NCBI GenBank assembly: GCA_902514615.1 | Contig: CABXRG010000003.1 | Coordinates: 1-64,000, forward strand | From: an uncultured Bacteroidota bacterium | Lineage (GTDB): Bacteria > Bacteroidota > Bacteroidia > Flavobacteriales > Flavobacteriaceae | Direction of reading: 5' to 3' | DNA length: 64,000 bases | Shown here: piece by piece, positions 53,359 to 61,276 of the stretch | How the letters are laid out: each line of letters starts with the position of its first letter | How positions within the stretch are numbered: position 1 is the stretch's first letter | Position numbers and translations under genes: made by a program | The notes under the pieces: generated by a model | What the model was told of the DNA's origin: nothing | Database searches by the model: none | Seen by the model: the letters and a program-made list of their open reading frames with translations, nothing else

Positions 53359-54489
53359 TTATTCAAAAAAACCAATTATTGTATTTGAAATAAACTTAAT
53401 CTGCTTTTTTGATAACTCGGTATGCATTGGCAAAGAAATTACCTGTTCTTTTATTTTATTTGTAACTGGAAAATCATTTTCAGAAACAAATTCTTGTTTG
53501 TAAGCCTTTTGTTCATGAAATCCTAACGGATAGTATATTCCAAATGGAATATTATTTTTTTGTAGATGATTTGCTAATTCATCTCGCTTTCCGTTGTTTA
53601 TTTTAAGTGTATATTGATGATAAACATGTGAGTCAAAATCTGATTCAACAAAAGGCACTTCAATTTCATCTATTCCCTCAAAACTTGTGTTATAAAGACT
53701 GGCCGCTTCCTGTCTGTTACTATTATATTTATCTAAATATTTAAGTTTGACATTTAAAATTGCAGCTTGAATAGAATCTAATCTGGAGTTTACTCCTACC
53801 TCATCATGATAGTATCTTTCATACATTCCATGATTTACAATACCTCTCATCTTGTAGGCTAGATTATCTGAATTTGTAAAAATTGCACCACCATCTCCGT
53901 AGCAACCAAGATTTTTTGATGGGAAAAAGGATGTAGTAGCAATATCTCCAATAGTTCCTGACATTTGCTTTTGAGAATTTGAAAATTTGAATTTAGAGCC
54001 TAATGCCTGAGCATTATCCTCTATTACTTGAAGGTTATTTTTATTTGCTATTTCTATTATCTCTTCCATTCTACAAGATTGACCAAACAAGTGAACAGGT
54101 ATTATAGCTTTAGTTTTATCAGTAATTTTATCTTGGATCAAATTTGGATTTATATTGAAAGTTCTTGGATCTATATCAATTACAACCGGTTTAAGACCAA
54201 GTAAAAGTATAACTTCAATTGTTGAAGCAAAAGAAAAATTTGTAGTAATAACCTCATCACCTTTTTCTAGATTAAGAGCCATAAGTGCAATTTGAAGAGC
54301 ATCTGTACCATTAGCACAAGGTATAACATGTCTTACATCAATGTATTTTTCTAAATTACTTTGAAACTCTTTTACAATTGGGCCATTAATAAATGAAGAT
54401 GTATTAATTACTTTCTTCATCTCTCTATTAACTTGCCATCTAATTTTTCGATATTGACCATTTAGGTCAACCATGTTAATTTTTTTCAT
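53359..54489 (-). CDS. DegT/DnrJ/EryC1/StrS family sugar aminotransferase
   Basis: A 376-residue PLP enzyme that aminates a nucleotide-linked keto sugar, usually for LPS or other surface glycans. It shows VIPCANGTDALQIALMALNL, VIPVHLFGQSCRMEEI, VIEDNAQALGSKF, the PLP lysine in TSFFPSKNLGCYGDGGAIFT, and YHDEVGVNSRLDSIQAAIL. Substrate sugar unknown. It is divergent from waaA, consistent with an envelope role. Its ATG lies 7 bases after a perfect -7 box, predicting a leaderless mRNA. Confidence 0.9.
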   Translation of the reverse strand: MKKINMVDLNGQYRKIRWQVNREMKKVINTSSFINGPIVKEFQSNLEKYIDVRHVIPCANGTDALQIALMALNLEKGDEVITTNFSFASTIEVILLLGLKPVVIDIDPRTFNINPNLIQDKITDKTKAIIPVHLFGQSCRMEEIIEIANKNNLQVIEDNAQALGSKFKFSNSQKQMSGTIGDIATTSFFPSKNLGCYGDGGAIFTNSDNLAYKMRGIVNHGMYERYYHDEVGVNSRLDSIQAAILNVKLKYLDKYNSNRQEAASLYNTSFEGIDEIEVPFVESDFDSHVYHQYTLKINNGKRDELANHLQKNNIPFGIYYPLGFHEQKAYKQEFVSENDFPVTNKIKEQVISLPMHTELSKKQIKFISNTIIGFFE

Positions 54490-54495
54490 TCAAAA

Positions 54496-54503
54496 CAAAA
54501 TTA
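54496..54503 (-). promoter_or_regulatory. -7 promoter box for the DegT aminotransferase
   Basis: TAATTTTG on the minus strand, an exact -7 match ending 7 bases before the ATG at 54489. No -33 TTG at ordinary spacing. Six bases separate it from the divergent waaA box. Confidence 0.5.
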
Positions 54504-54509
54504 AAAAAG

Positions 54510-54517
54510 TATTTTTG
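54510..54517 (+). promoter_or_regulatory. -7 promoter box for waaA
   Basis: TATTTTTG, an exact -7 match ending 14 bases before the GTG start of waaA at 54531; predicted 5' leader of about 8 bases. Confidence 0.5.
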
Positions 54518-54530
54518 GAAAAAGTATCTA

Positions 54531-55766
54531 GTGAAATTTATTTATGAAATATTTATAATACTAGCTTATTTGCTGTTTCAACCCTTTAGAATTTTTTCAA
54601 ATAAAACAAATCTATTTTTTAAAGGAAGAAAAGTATCTTTTGATATTTTAAAAAGTGAAGTAAATCCTTCTAATAAAAATATTTGGTTTCATGTAGCATC
54701 TTTAGGAGAATTTGAGATAGCAAAACCAATAATTGAGTCATTAAAGTCAAAAATATCTGACCTTAAAGTCATCGTTACTTTTTTTTCTCCGTCTGGTCTT
54801 GAAAATTCAAAGAATTTCACAACTGCTGATTCATTAGTATATCTCCCACTAGATACATCATTAAATGCAAAAAAATTTGTAGAAATTGTAAATCCAAAAG
54901 TTGCAGTTTTTATCAAAAATGATATATGGTCTAATTATTTAACTTACTTAAAGAGAAACGATTCCATAATTTTTTCAGTATCCTCCAAGTTTAATAAATC
55001 GCAATTTTATTTTAAGTTCTATGGAACTTGGTTTTTGAATAAATTAAAAAAAATAGATTTTTTCTTTGTTCAAGATAATCATTCAAAAAATATTCTCGAT
55101 GAACACTCATTTAATAATGTAAATGTATCAGGAGATTCAAGATTTACAGCAGTGATTAAAACACTAAAGGAAAATAAGCAAATTGATAAAATTGAAAAAT
55201 TTATTAATAATCAAAAATGTCTAGTTGCAGGAAGCATCTGGGAATCAGATATTAAATTAATTGACTTCACTATAAAAAATTCAAGTGTTAAATCTATCAT
55301 TGCTCCTCATGACATATCATCTGGATATATTAAAAAGTTAGAGAATTTATATGGAGATGATGCTGTAAAATTTTCGAGTCTTAAATCAGAAGGTGACTTT
55401 ATGAAAAAAATTTTAATAGTTGATTCAATTGGTTCTCTAAAACATTTTTATAAATATGCTTACATATCATATATTGGAGGTGGTATGTCGAATAAAGGTC
55501 TTCATAATATACTTGAAGCTGCAGTTTTTTCAAGCCCTATTATTATTGGTTCAAACTATAAAGGATTTGTTGAAGCAGAAGACTTGATAAAATTAGGAGG
55601 GGTATATTCAGTTAAGAATTCTAAAGAATTTACTGATACCTTTTCAATTTTAAGAAAGTCTGAAGATCAAAGAAATAAATCTGGACAGGTTAACTTGAAT
55701 TATATCCTGAATAATTTAGAAAAAAATTCAAAAATTATTCAATCTTTAATAGATAATTTAAATTAA
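54531..55766 (+). CDS. waaA: 3-deoxy-D-manno-octulosonic acid (Kdo) transferase
   Basis: A 411-residue glycosyltransferase adding Kdo to lipid A in the inner membrane. It has an N-terminal hydrophobic anchor (about 4-20), IWFHVASLGEFEIAKPIIE with the catalytic Glu, VTFFSPSGLENSK, a linker, and the GT-B second half with LVAGSIWESD, SIIAPHDI, SYIGGGMSNKGLHNILEAAVF. The start is GTG at 54531, supported by the promoter distance and family N-terminus. Together with lpxK in this window it points to LPS synthesis. Confidence 0.93.
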   Translation: MKFIYEIFIILAYLLFQPFRIFSNKTNLFFKGRKVSFDILKSEVNPSNKNIWFHVASLGEFEIAKPIIESLKSKISDLKVIVTFFSPSGLENSKNFTTADSLVYLPLDTSLNAKKFVEIVNPKVAVFIKNDIWSNYLTYLKRNDSIIFSVSSKFNKSQFYFKFYGTWFLNKLKKIDFFFVQDNHSKNILDEHSFNNVNVSGDSRFTAVIKTLKENKQIDKIEKFINNQKCLVAGSIWESDIKLIDFTIKNSSVKSIIAPHDISSGYIKKLENLYGDDAVKFSSLKSEGDFMKKILIVDSIGSLKHFYKYAYISYIGGGMSNKGLHNILEAAVFSSPIIIGSNYKGFVEAEDLIKLGGVYSVKNSKEFTDTFSILRKSEDQRNKSGQVNLNYILNNLEKNSKIIQSLIDNLN

Positions 55767-55781
55767 TTGAACATATAAATT

Positions 55782-55789
55782 TAAATTTG
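55782..55789 (+). promoter_or_regulatory. -7 promoter box for the alkaline phosphatase gene
   Basis: TAAATTTG, an exact -7 match whose last base is 5 bases before the ATG, the shortest distance seen in the window along with 61067-61074. A leaderless mRNA is predicted. Confidence 0.5.
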
Positions 55790-55793
55790 ACAC

Positions 55794-56846
55794 ATGATTA
55801 AAAAATTTATAATATTGATGACACTTCTATTGTCATTAAATAGTTGCAATCAAGAAACTGATCCACCTAATATAGTTATGATGATTGGAGACGGTATGGG
55901 TCTTTCTGCAATTTCCTCTGGTATGTATTCAAATAATAATTACACTTCTTTTGAAGAGTCGGAATATGTAGGATTGTCCAAAACCCACTCTTATGATGAC
56001 CTAGTCACCGACTCGGCTGCAAGTGCAACTGCTATGTCTTCAGGTGTTAAAACACAAAATAAAGTTGTAGGACTTGATTCTGAAGGCAATAATGTTCAAA
56101 CTATCTTAGAAAAATCTATTGATTTAGGCTACTCTACTGCAATTCTTGTAACATCAAGTATAGTTCATGCATCACCAGCATCTTATTATGCTCATATAAA
56201 TGACAGGTATAATTATGAAGAGATTGCTAATCAGTTTTCAAAAAGTAGAGTTGATTTTTTTATTGGTGGTGGTGAAAAATATTTTAATAATAGAGAAGAT
56301 AATAGAGATTTGACAAATGAAATGAGCGAATATACTTTTGTAAGTAATATAGATGAGTTTGAAAAATCCAATTCAAATAAAATTGGTTTTTTGACTTCAA
56401 AAAAAGAACCAGTTGAAAAATTTAACAATAGAGAACCTTCTCTTGATAAAGCAATTAAAATAACTCTAAACAAATTAGAAAAACTTAATAAACCTTTTTT
56501 TTTATTAGTTGAAGGATCTCAAATAGATTGGGGTTCTCATGATAATGATCAAAGACATATGATCAGTGAGATGTTAGAATTCGACAATGCAGTAGGTGAT
56601 GTCTTTGAATTTGCTAAAAACAACAAAAATACTTTGGTTGTAATAACTGCAGATCATGAAACAGGTGGTGTTGCAATTGTTGATGGTGATCTAGAAAAAT
56701 CAAATGTAAAAAACAAGTATGTATCTGGAAGTCATACAGCTTCAATGGTGCCAGTATTTAGTTACGGTCCTTATTCAGTACTTTTTAAGGGAATTTATGA
56801 TAATACTGAAATTTTTGATAAATTAGAAGGAATCATAAAAAAATGA
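55794..56846 (+). CDS. Alkaline phosphatase family lipoprotein
   Basis: A 350-residue enzyme with a lipoprotein signal (LLSLNSC). NIVMMIGDGMGLSAISSG is the first metal site, and VTDSAASATAMSSGVKT carries the nucleophile Ser. VEGSQIDWGSHDND, ITADHETGGVAI and SGSHTASMVPVFSYGP supply the remaining zinc/magnesium ligands. It hydrolyses phosphomonoesters outside the inner membrane. Shorter than E. coli PhoA (about 470), as in many marine Bacteroidota PhoA-type proteins. No Pho-box-like repeat was recognised upstream. Confidence 0.92.
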   Translation: MIKKFIILMTLLLSLNSCNQETDPPNIVMMIGDGMGLSAISSGMYSNNNYTSFEESEYVGLSKTHSYDDLVTDSAASATAMSSGVKTQNKVVGLDSEGNNVQTILEKSIDLGYSTAILVTSSIVHASPASYYAHINDRYNYEEIANQFSKSRVDFFIGGGEKYFNNREDNRDLTNEMSEYTFVSNIDEFEKSNSNKIGFLTSKKEPVEKFNNREPSLDKAIKITLNKLEKLNKPFFLLVEGSQIDWGSHDNDQRHMISEMLEFDNAVGDVFEFAKNNKNTLVVITADHETGGVAIVDGDLEKSNVKNKYVSGSHTASMVPVFSYGPYSVLFKGIYDNTEIFDKLEGIIKK

Positions 56847-58456
56847 AAAAATTACTTTTAGCTTTTGTAATAATTACATTTTCATGCGACAATGACCCTA
56901 TAAATGTTGATGTCTTAATTAAAGGAGGAACAATCCATAATGGTTCTGGTGAAAAGGGATATGAAGGTAATATTGCTATCAAGGATGATACAATTTATTA
57001 TGTTGGTAAAAGAGGGAATTTTATTGCTGCCAAAACAATTGATGCATCCGGTAAAGTTGTTTCTCCCGGCTTTATTAATATGCTGAGCTGGGGATATAAT
57101 ACTCTAATGCAGGATGGAAGATCTCTAAGTGACTTAAAACAAGGAGTTACTCTTGAGGTTTTTGGCGAAGGAACCTCTCCAGGACCATCTGGCTCAGTCA
57201 AAAGTAATAATTACATATCATTTGGCGAAGCAATGCAAAATCTAGAATCTAACGGTGTGTCTACTAATATTGCATCTTATTTAGGAGCAACTACCGTAAG
57301 AATTCAGGAAATTGGATATGCAAATAGAAAAGCTAATTCGGATGAAATGGAATCAATGAGAAATATTGTAAAATTAGCAATGATGCAAGGTGCCATTGGT
57401 ATTGGATCATCTTTAATATATGCTCCTGCAGATTATGCTAATACTTATGAACTAGTTGAATTATCAAAAGTTGCATCTTCCTATGGAGGAAGGTACATAT
57501 CTCATATTAGAAATGAAGATGAATATGTTCTTGATGCTGTAGATGAATTAATAGAAATTTCAGAACGTGCAGATATTCCTGCTGAAATATATCATTTAAA
57601 ATCTTCTACAAAACCATATTGGCATTTATTAGACTCTATAATTTCAAAAGTAGAGAAAGCAAGAGATAAAGGGTTAAAAATAACAGCTGACATGTATACA
57701 TACCCTGCAGCTTCTACTGGTTTAACAGGTGTTATACCAACATGGGTTCAAGAAGGTGGTAGAGAGGCATGGATTAATAGAATGAAAAGGCCAGAAATTA
57801 GAGAAAGACTTTTTAAGGATATTCGAGAAGAATTAAAAAAACAACCGCCTGAAACAATTCTTATGGTTGGTTTTAATAAAAATTCTGTTGCAAAGAAATA
57901 TAGAGGCCTAACTATAGCTCAAGCATCTGAACTTAGAGGTGAATCACCAGAGCAAACAATTGTTGATCTTATTATCGAAGATGGAAGTAGAATTCAATGT
58001 ATATATTTTAGTATGTCAGAGGATAATATTAGAAAAAAAATCAAGTTACCATGGGTATCTTTTGACTCTGATGCCGGCTCATATTCCGATATTTCTAAAG
58101 ATTTTATTACACATCCCAGAGCATTTGGAAGTTTTGTCAGAGTTCTTGGAAAATACGTTAGAGACGAAAAATTAATTTCAATGGAAGAAGCCATAAGAAG
58201 GTTATCTGGTTTTGCCGCAGATAACCTAGGTATTAATAAAAGAGGTTATTTAAAGCAGGGTTATTATGCAGATATTGTAATTTTTGATCCTAAAATTGTT
58301 GATGATCAAGCAACTTTTGAAGAACCACTCCAATTTGCGATTGGAATTGAACAAGTTTTTGTTAATGGTGTTCAAGTAATTTCAAATGGCGAACATACAG
58401 GAGAGTTTCCGGGTAGATTTATTAAAGGATCTGGCTTTAGTGTCTCTGACAAATAG
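56843..58456 (+). CDS. D-aminoacylase-like amidohydrolase, lipoprotein
   Basis: A 537-residue protein with a lipoprotein signal (FVIITFSC) and the N-acyl-D-amino-acid deacylase layout. IKGGTIHNGSGEKGYEGNIAI leads to PGFINMLSWG, where amidohydrolases normally have PGFIDxHxH, so both first metal-binding His residues are missing. SHIRNEDEYVLDAV, AEIYHLKSS and SFDSDAGS, the remaining metal or catalytic regions, are kept. A single-metal mechanism or changed substrate is possible. It overlaps the phosphatase gene by four bases (ATGA). Confidence 0.82.
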   Translation: MKKLLLAFVIITFSCDNDPINVDVLIKGGTIHNGSGEKGYEGNIAIKDDTIYYVGKRGNFIAAKTIDASGKVVSPGFINMLSWGYNTLMQDGRSLSDLKQGVTLEVFGEGTSPGPSGSVKSNNYISFGEAMQNLESNGVSTNIASYLGATTVRIQEIGYANRKANSDEMESMRNIVKLAMMQGAIGIGSSLIYAPADYANTYELVELSKVASSYGGRYISHIRNEDEYVLDAVDELIEISERADIPAEIYHLKSSTKPYWHLLDSIISKVEKARDKGLKITADMYTYPAASTGLTGVIPTWVQEGGREAWINRMKRPEIRERLFKDIREELKKQPPETILMVGFNKNSVAKKYRGLTIAQASELRGESPEQTIVDLIIEDGSRIQCIYFSMSEDNIRKKIKLPWVSFDSDAGSYSDISKDFITHPRAFGSFVRVLGKYVRDEKLISMEEAIRRLSGFAADNLGINKRGYLKQGYYADIVIFDPKIVDDQATFEEPLQFAIGIEQVFVNGVQVISNGEHTGEFPGRFIKGSGFSVSDK

Positions 58457-58515
58457 TAAATAAGTTTATGATTCTAAAGAATTCATTTAAATCAAAACAA
58501 GGTTGAAGAAAAAAG

Positions 58516-58597
58516 TGCGGGTGAAGGGACTCGAACCCCCAAGCTGTTAGGCACTAGATCCTAAGTCTAGCGTGTCTACCAATTTCACCACACCCGC
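58516..58597 (-). tRNA. tRNA-Leu (anticodon TAG)
   Basis: On the minus strand a 7-bp acceptor stem (GCGGGTG with CACCCGC), a D arm with TTGGTAGAC, anticodon stem CTAGA/TCTAG with loop CTTAGGA (anticodon TAG, codon CUA), a long variable arm typical of class II tRNAs, a T arm GGGGGTTCGAGTCCC, and discriminator A at 58516. CCA is not encoded. A short C plus T tract follows the 3' end. Confidence 0.95.
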
Positions 58598-58607
58598 AAA
58601 AGGTGAA

Positions 58608-58639
58608 CAAATATAAATAAGTTTTTAAAAATAAATCAA
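58608..58639 (-). promoter_or_regulatory. Promoter of tRNA-Leu
   Basis: On the minus strand TTG (58639-58637), a 21-base spacer and TATATTTG (58615-58608), an exact -7 match ending 11 bases before the tRNA 5' end. The TTG sits immediately in front of the start codon of the divergent M20 peptidase gene (58642). Confidence 0.65.
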
Positions 58640-58641
58640 CT

Positions 58642-60015
58642 ATGAGTACATTATCTGAAGAGGAAAAAGAGAAATATTTGAACGAGTTATTTGAGTTTTT
58701 AAAACTTCCATCAATTAGTGCTGACTCTAGGTATAAGGATAGTATGATTAAAACAGCTAAATGGCTTTCAAATGAACTTATAAAATCGGGGTGTGATTCA
58801 TCAAAAGTTTATGAAACAGATGGACATCCTATTGTGTATGGAGAAAAGTTTGTAGATGGATCATTCCCTACAATTCTAGTTTATGGTCATTATGATGTAC
58901 AACCTCCAGATCCAATTGAACTTTGGACTACTCCACCTTTTGAACCAGTAATTAAGAATACAAATATTCATCCAGATGGTGCAATCTTTGCCAGAGGTGC
59001 CTGTGATGATAAAGGTCAAGTCTTTATGCATGTCAAGGCATTTGAACAGCTTATCAAAAAAGACAAATTAAATTGTAATGTAAAATTTATGATAGAGGGA
59101 GAAGAAGAGGTTGGTAGTGAAAATCTTGAAAAATTCCTTCTAGAAAATAAATCTAAACTTAATGCTGATGTTATATTAATTTCAGATACTGGATTAAGTA
59201 ATCTTAAGAAGCCAACCTTTACAATTGGACTTAGAGGCTTATCATATATGGAAATTAAGATAACTGGACCCAACAGAGATCTTCACTCTGGACTTTATGG
59301 AGGAGCTTTAGCTAATCCTATCAATATTTTATCAGATATGATAAGTTCACTTATAGATGAAGAAGGTAAAATAACAATACCTGGGTTTTACGATAATGTT
59401 TTAGAAATAGATCAATCTAAAAGGGAATCTGTAGAGGAAATGTCAAAATTTGATAATGATGATTTTAAAAACTCTATTGGTCTTAAAGAAACTAAGGGAG
59501 AGAAAGGTTATTCAACACTAGAACGATTATCAATTAGACCTACCCTAGATGTAAATGGTATTTGGGGTGGTTATACAGGAGAAGGATCTAAAACTGTAAT
59601 ACCAAGTGAAGCATCTGCAAAAATTTCAATGAGATTAGTTCCAAATCAAAATTGGGAAAAGATAAGTGAATTATTTACTAATCATATTAAGAAAATTACT
59701 CCTAATTCTGTGTCAATTGATGTAACTACTCATCATGGAGGAAATCCTTACATAACTCCTGAAGATTTTAAAGGTTATGATTCAGCAATAAAAGCATATA
59801 AAGATAGTTTTGGAATTGACCCAATTCCACAGAAAGATGGTGGAAGTATTCCTATAGTTCCAATGTTTGAAAGTATTCTAGGAACAAAAACTGTTTTAAT
59901 GGGATTTGGATTAGATAGTGATGCGATTCATTCTCCAGATGAAAACTATGGGGTAAAGAATTTTTTTATAGGTATTGATACAATTCAAAACTTTTATAAG
60001 CATTTTGGAAATTAA
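58642..60015 (+). CDS. M20 family dipeptidase / metallopeptidase
   Basis: A 457-residue dinuclear zinc peptidase of the CNDP-like M20 group. VYGHYDVQPPDP carries the first His and Asp, ARGACDDKGQ carries the bridging Asp, IEGEEEVGSENLEKF carries the catalytic Glu and zinc Glu, and the last ligand His lies in LDSDAIHSPDENYG. A dimerisation domain is inserted in the middle (SYMEIKITGPNRDLHSGLYGG). No signal peptide, so probably a cytoplasmic dipeptidase. A TAAGTTTT box (7 of 8) lies upstream near 58617-58624. Convergent with ruvC through a shared TTAA. Confidence 0.93.
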   Translation: MSTLSEEEKEKYLNELFEFLKLPSISADSRYKDSMIKTAKWLSNELIKSGCDSSKVYETDGHPIVYGEKFVDGSFPTILVYGHYDVQPPDPIELWTTPPFEPVIKNTNIHPDGAIFARGACDDKGQVFMHVKAFEQLIKKDKLNCNVKFMIEGEEEVGSENLEKFLLENKSKLNADVILISDTGLSNLKKPTFTIGLRGLSYMEIKITGPNRDLHSGLYGGALANPINILSDMISSLIDEEGKITIPGFYDNVLEIDQSKRESVEEMSKFDNDDFKNSIGLKETKGEKGYSTLERLSIRPTLDVNGIWGGYTGEGSKTVIPSEASAKISMRLVPNQNWEKISELFTNHIKKITPNSVSIDVTTHHGGNPYITPEDFKGYDSAIKAYKDSFGIDPIPQKDGGSIPIVPMFESILGTKTVLMGFGLDSDAIHSPDENYGVKNFFIGIDTIQNFYKHFGN

Positions 60016-60575
60016 ATAAGCTTATCAGGATTCTTATTAATAAAGCTTGACCAACTAGAATATTTTTTTTTCTCTTTATCATTATCAAAATTAAAAAAAT
60101 GACAAACTGCTGCTGCTAAGCCGTCAGTTGAGTCTAAATTCTTGGGTAGCTCTTCTATTTTAAACATACTCTTAAGCATTTTTGCAACTTGCTCTTTGCT
60201 GGAATTACCATTTCCTGTAATTGCCATTTTTATTTTTTTTGGTGAGTATTCTGTTATTGGAATATCAAAGTTTAGAGCTGCTGCAATAGATACCCCTTGA
60301 GCTCTTCCCAACTTCAACATTGACTGAACATTTTTACCAAAGAATGGAGCTTCAATTGCAATTAAATTTGGACCATGAGATTTAATTAATTCAGATGTTT
60401 TTTTAAAGATTTTTGATAGCTTAACACTATGATCATCTTTAGAAGGCAATTTATATTCTATTAGGTCAATCAATTCCATTTTATTTCTGTAGATTTTAAT
60501 TATTCCAAATCCCATAATATTTGTTCCAGGATCAATTCCCATTATTACAGTGTTGTCAGGCAGATTATTACTCAT
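60012..60575 (-). CDS. ruvC: Crossover junction endodeoxyribonuclease RuvC
   Basis: A 187-residue Holliday junction resolvase. Acidic catalytic residues are seen in IMGIDPGTNIMGFG (Asp15), LIAIEAPFFGKN (Glu), and the C-terminal DSTDGLAAAVCH (Asp pair). LGRAQGVSIAAAL and YSPKKIKMAITGNGNSSKEQV are family blocks. It overlaps the upstream TonB-C-like gene by 8 bases. ruvA and ruvB are not in the window. Confidence 0.95.
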   Translation of the reverse strand: MSNNLPDNTVIMGIDPGTNIMGFGIIKIYRNKMELIDLIEYKLPSKDDHSVKLSKIFKKTSELIKSHGPNLIAIEAPFFGKNVQSMLKLGRAQGVSIAAALNFDIPITEYSPKKIKMAITGNGNSSKEQVAKMLKSMFKIEELPKNLDSTDGLAAAVCHFFNFDNDKEKKKYSSWSSFINKNPDKLI

Positions 60576-61044
60576 AATTAAGTTTAAATGGTAAATTAAA
60601 TTTTACTTCTACAAATTCACCAACATTTGTTTTAATAGCAGGCATGGCATTAGGTAATTGTTTAACTGCTTCGTGAATTAATAGAACTAACTGTTGATCT
60701 AGTTTATTGTTAGGTAAAAGTTTATCCAAACTAAAATTTCCATTCATGTCAATTTTCAATGTTAGCATATATTTTGTGGTATCAATAGGAAACACTCTAT
60801 TGTTAAGATAGCTATTCATTTCTGTTTCAATTTTATTTCTAAAACATCTTAATTGTTCATCAATATTTAAATTTTCACATTCAGGAAATGATGGTGGTTG
60901 ATCATTAGTTGTCCATGAAGACGCAGATTCAATTTCAGATATTGGCACTTTCAAAGAGTTAGAATCACATGACGCTAATGTAATTACAATAAGTAACCAC
61001 TTGAAATAAAACTTAATACTAAAATTCTTAATTAAGTTAAGCAC
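60568..61044 (-). CDS. TonB C-terminal-like domain lipoprotein (putative)
   Basis: A 158-residue protein with a signal ending VITLASC (lipobox). The mature part resembles the short TonB C-terminal-like repeats of flavobacterial TonB proteins: PPSFPECENLNIDEQLRCF, then a strand pair LTLKIDMNGNFSL, then EAVKQLPNAMPA. It lacks the membrane anchor and proline-rich linker of TonB, so it cannot be an ordinary energy transducer; the role is unknown. The start is GTG 61044, with a TAATTTTA box (7 of 8) close upstream. Confidence 0.65.
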   Translation of the reverse strand: MLNLIKNFSIKFYFKWLLIVITLASCDSNSLKVPISEIESASSWTTNDQPPSFPECENLNIDEQLRCFRNKIETEMNSYLNNRVFPIDTTKYMLTLKIDMNGNFSLDKLLPNNKLDQQLVLLIHEAVKQLPNAMPAIKTNVGEFVEVKFNLPFKLNYE

Positions 61045-61066
61045 AACTAAAATTACGATTTTTTTA

Positions 61067-61074
61067 TAGCTTTG
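61067..61074 (+). promoter_or_regulatory. -7 promoter box for the NqrM-like gene
   Basis: TAGCTTTG, an exact -7 match whose last base is 5 bases before the ATG at 61079, predicting a leaderless mRNA. No -33 TTG at ordinary spacing. Confidence 0.5.
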
Positions 61075-61078
61075 TTCA

Positions 61079-61276
61079 ATGGAGATATTTCTAATCTCAG
61101 TCTGCTTAATAGGTATTGCATTTTTAGGAATTGCAATTAAATTGATTTTAAAAAAAAATGGAGAATTTTCTGGTACTTGTGCTAGTCAAAGTCCTTTCCT
61201 AAATAAATCTAATGAACCTTGTGGTATTTGTGGAAAAATTCCAACTAGTTCAGAATGTGCTAATGAAATTAAATGA
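61079..61276 (+). CDS. Small cysteine-rich membrane protein, NqrM-like (putative)
   Basis: A 65-residue protein. One membrane helix (about 3-24) is followed by a basic KK and a short tail with Cys34, Cys48, Cys51 and Cys60 (GTCASQSPFLN, then EPCGICGK). This layout (single helix, basic stop, four cysteines in GxC and CxxC settings) resembles NqrM/DUF539, which helps insert the iron centre between NqrD and NqrE in Vibrio. Homology is suggested by pattern only. It overlaps the downstream Nramp-related gene by four bases (ATGA). Confidence 0.6.
   Translation: MEIFLISVCLIGIAFLGIAIKLILKKNGEFSGTCASQSPFLNKSNEPCGICGKIPTSSECANEIK

Noticed and set aside
53351-53366. Perfect 16-base palindrome (arms TTGAATAA/TTATTCAA) at the DegT aminotransferase stop codon
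   Set aside because: All A/T apart from one G-C pair per arm, overlapping coding sequence; expected often enough by chance in this base composition and not tied to any promoter box.
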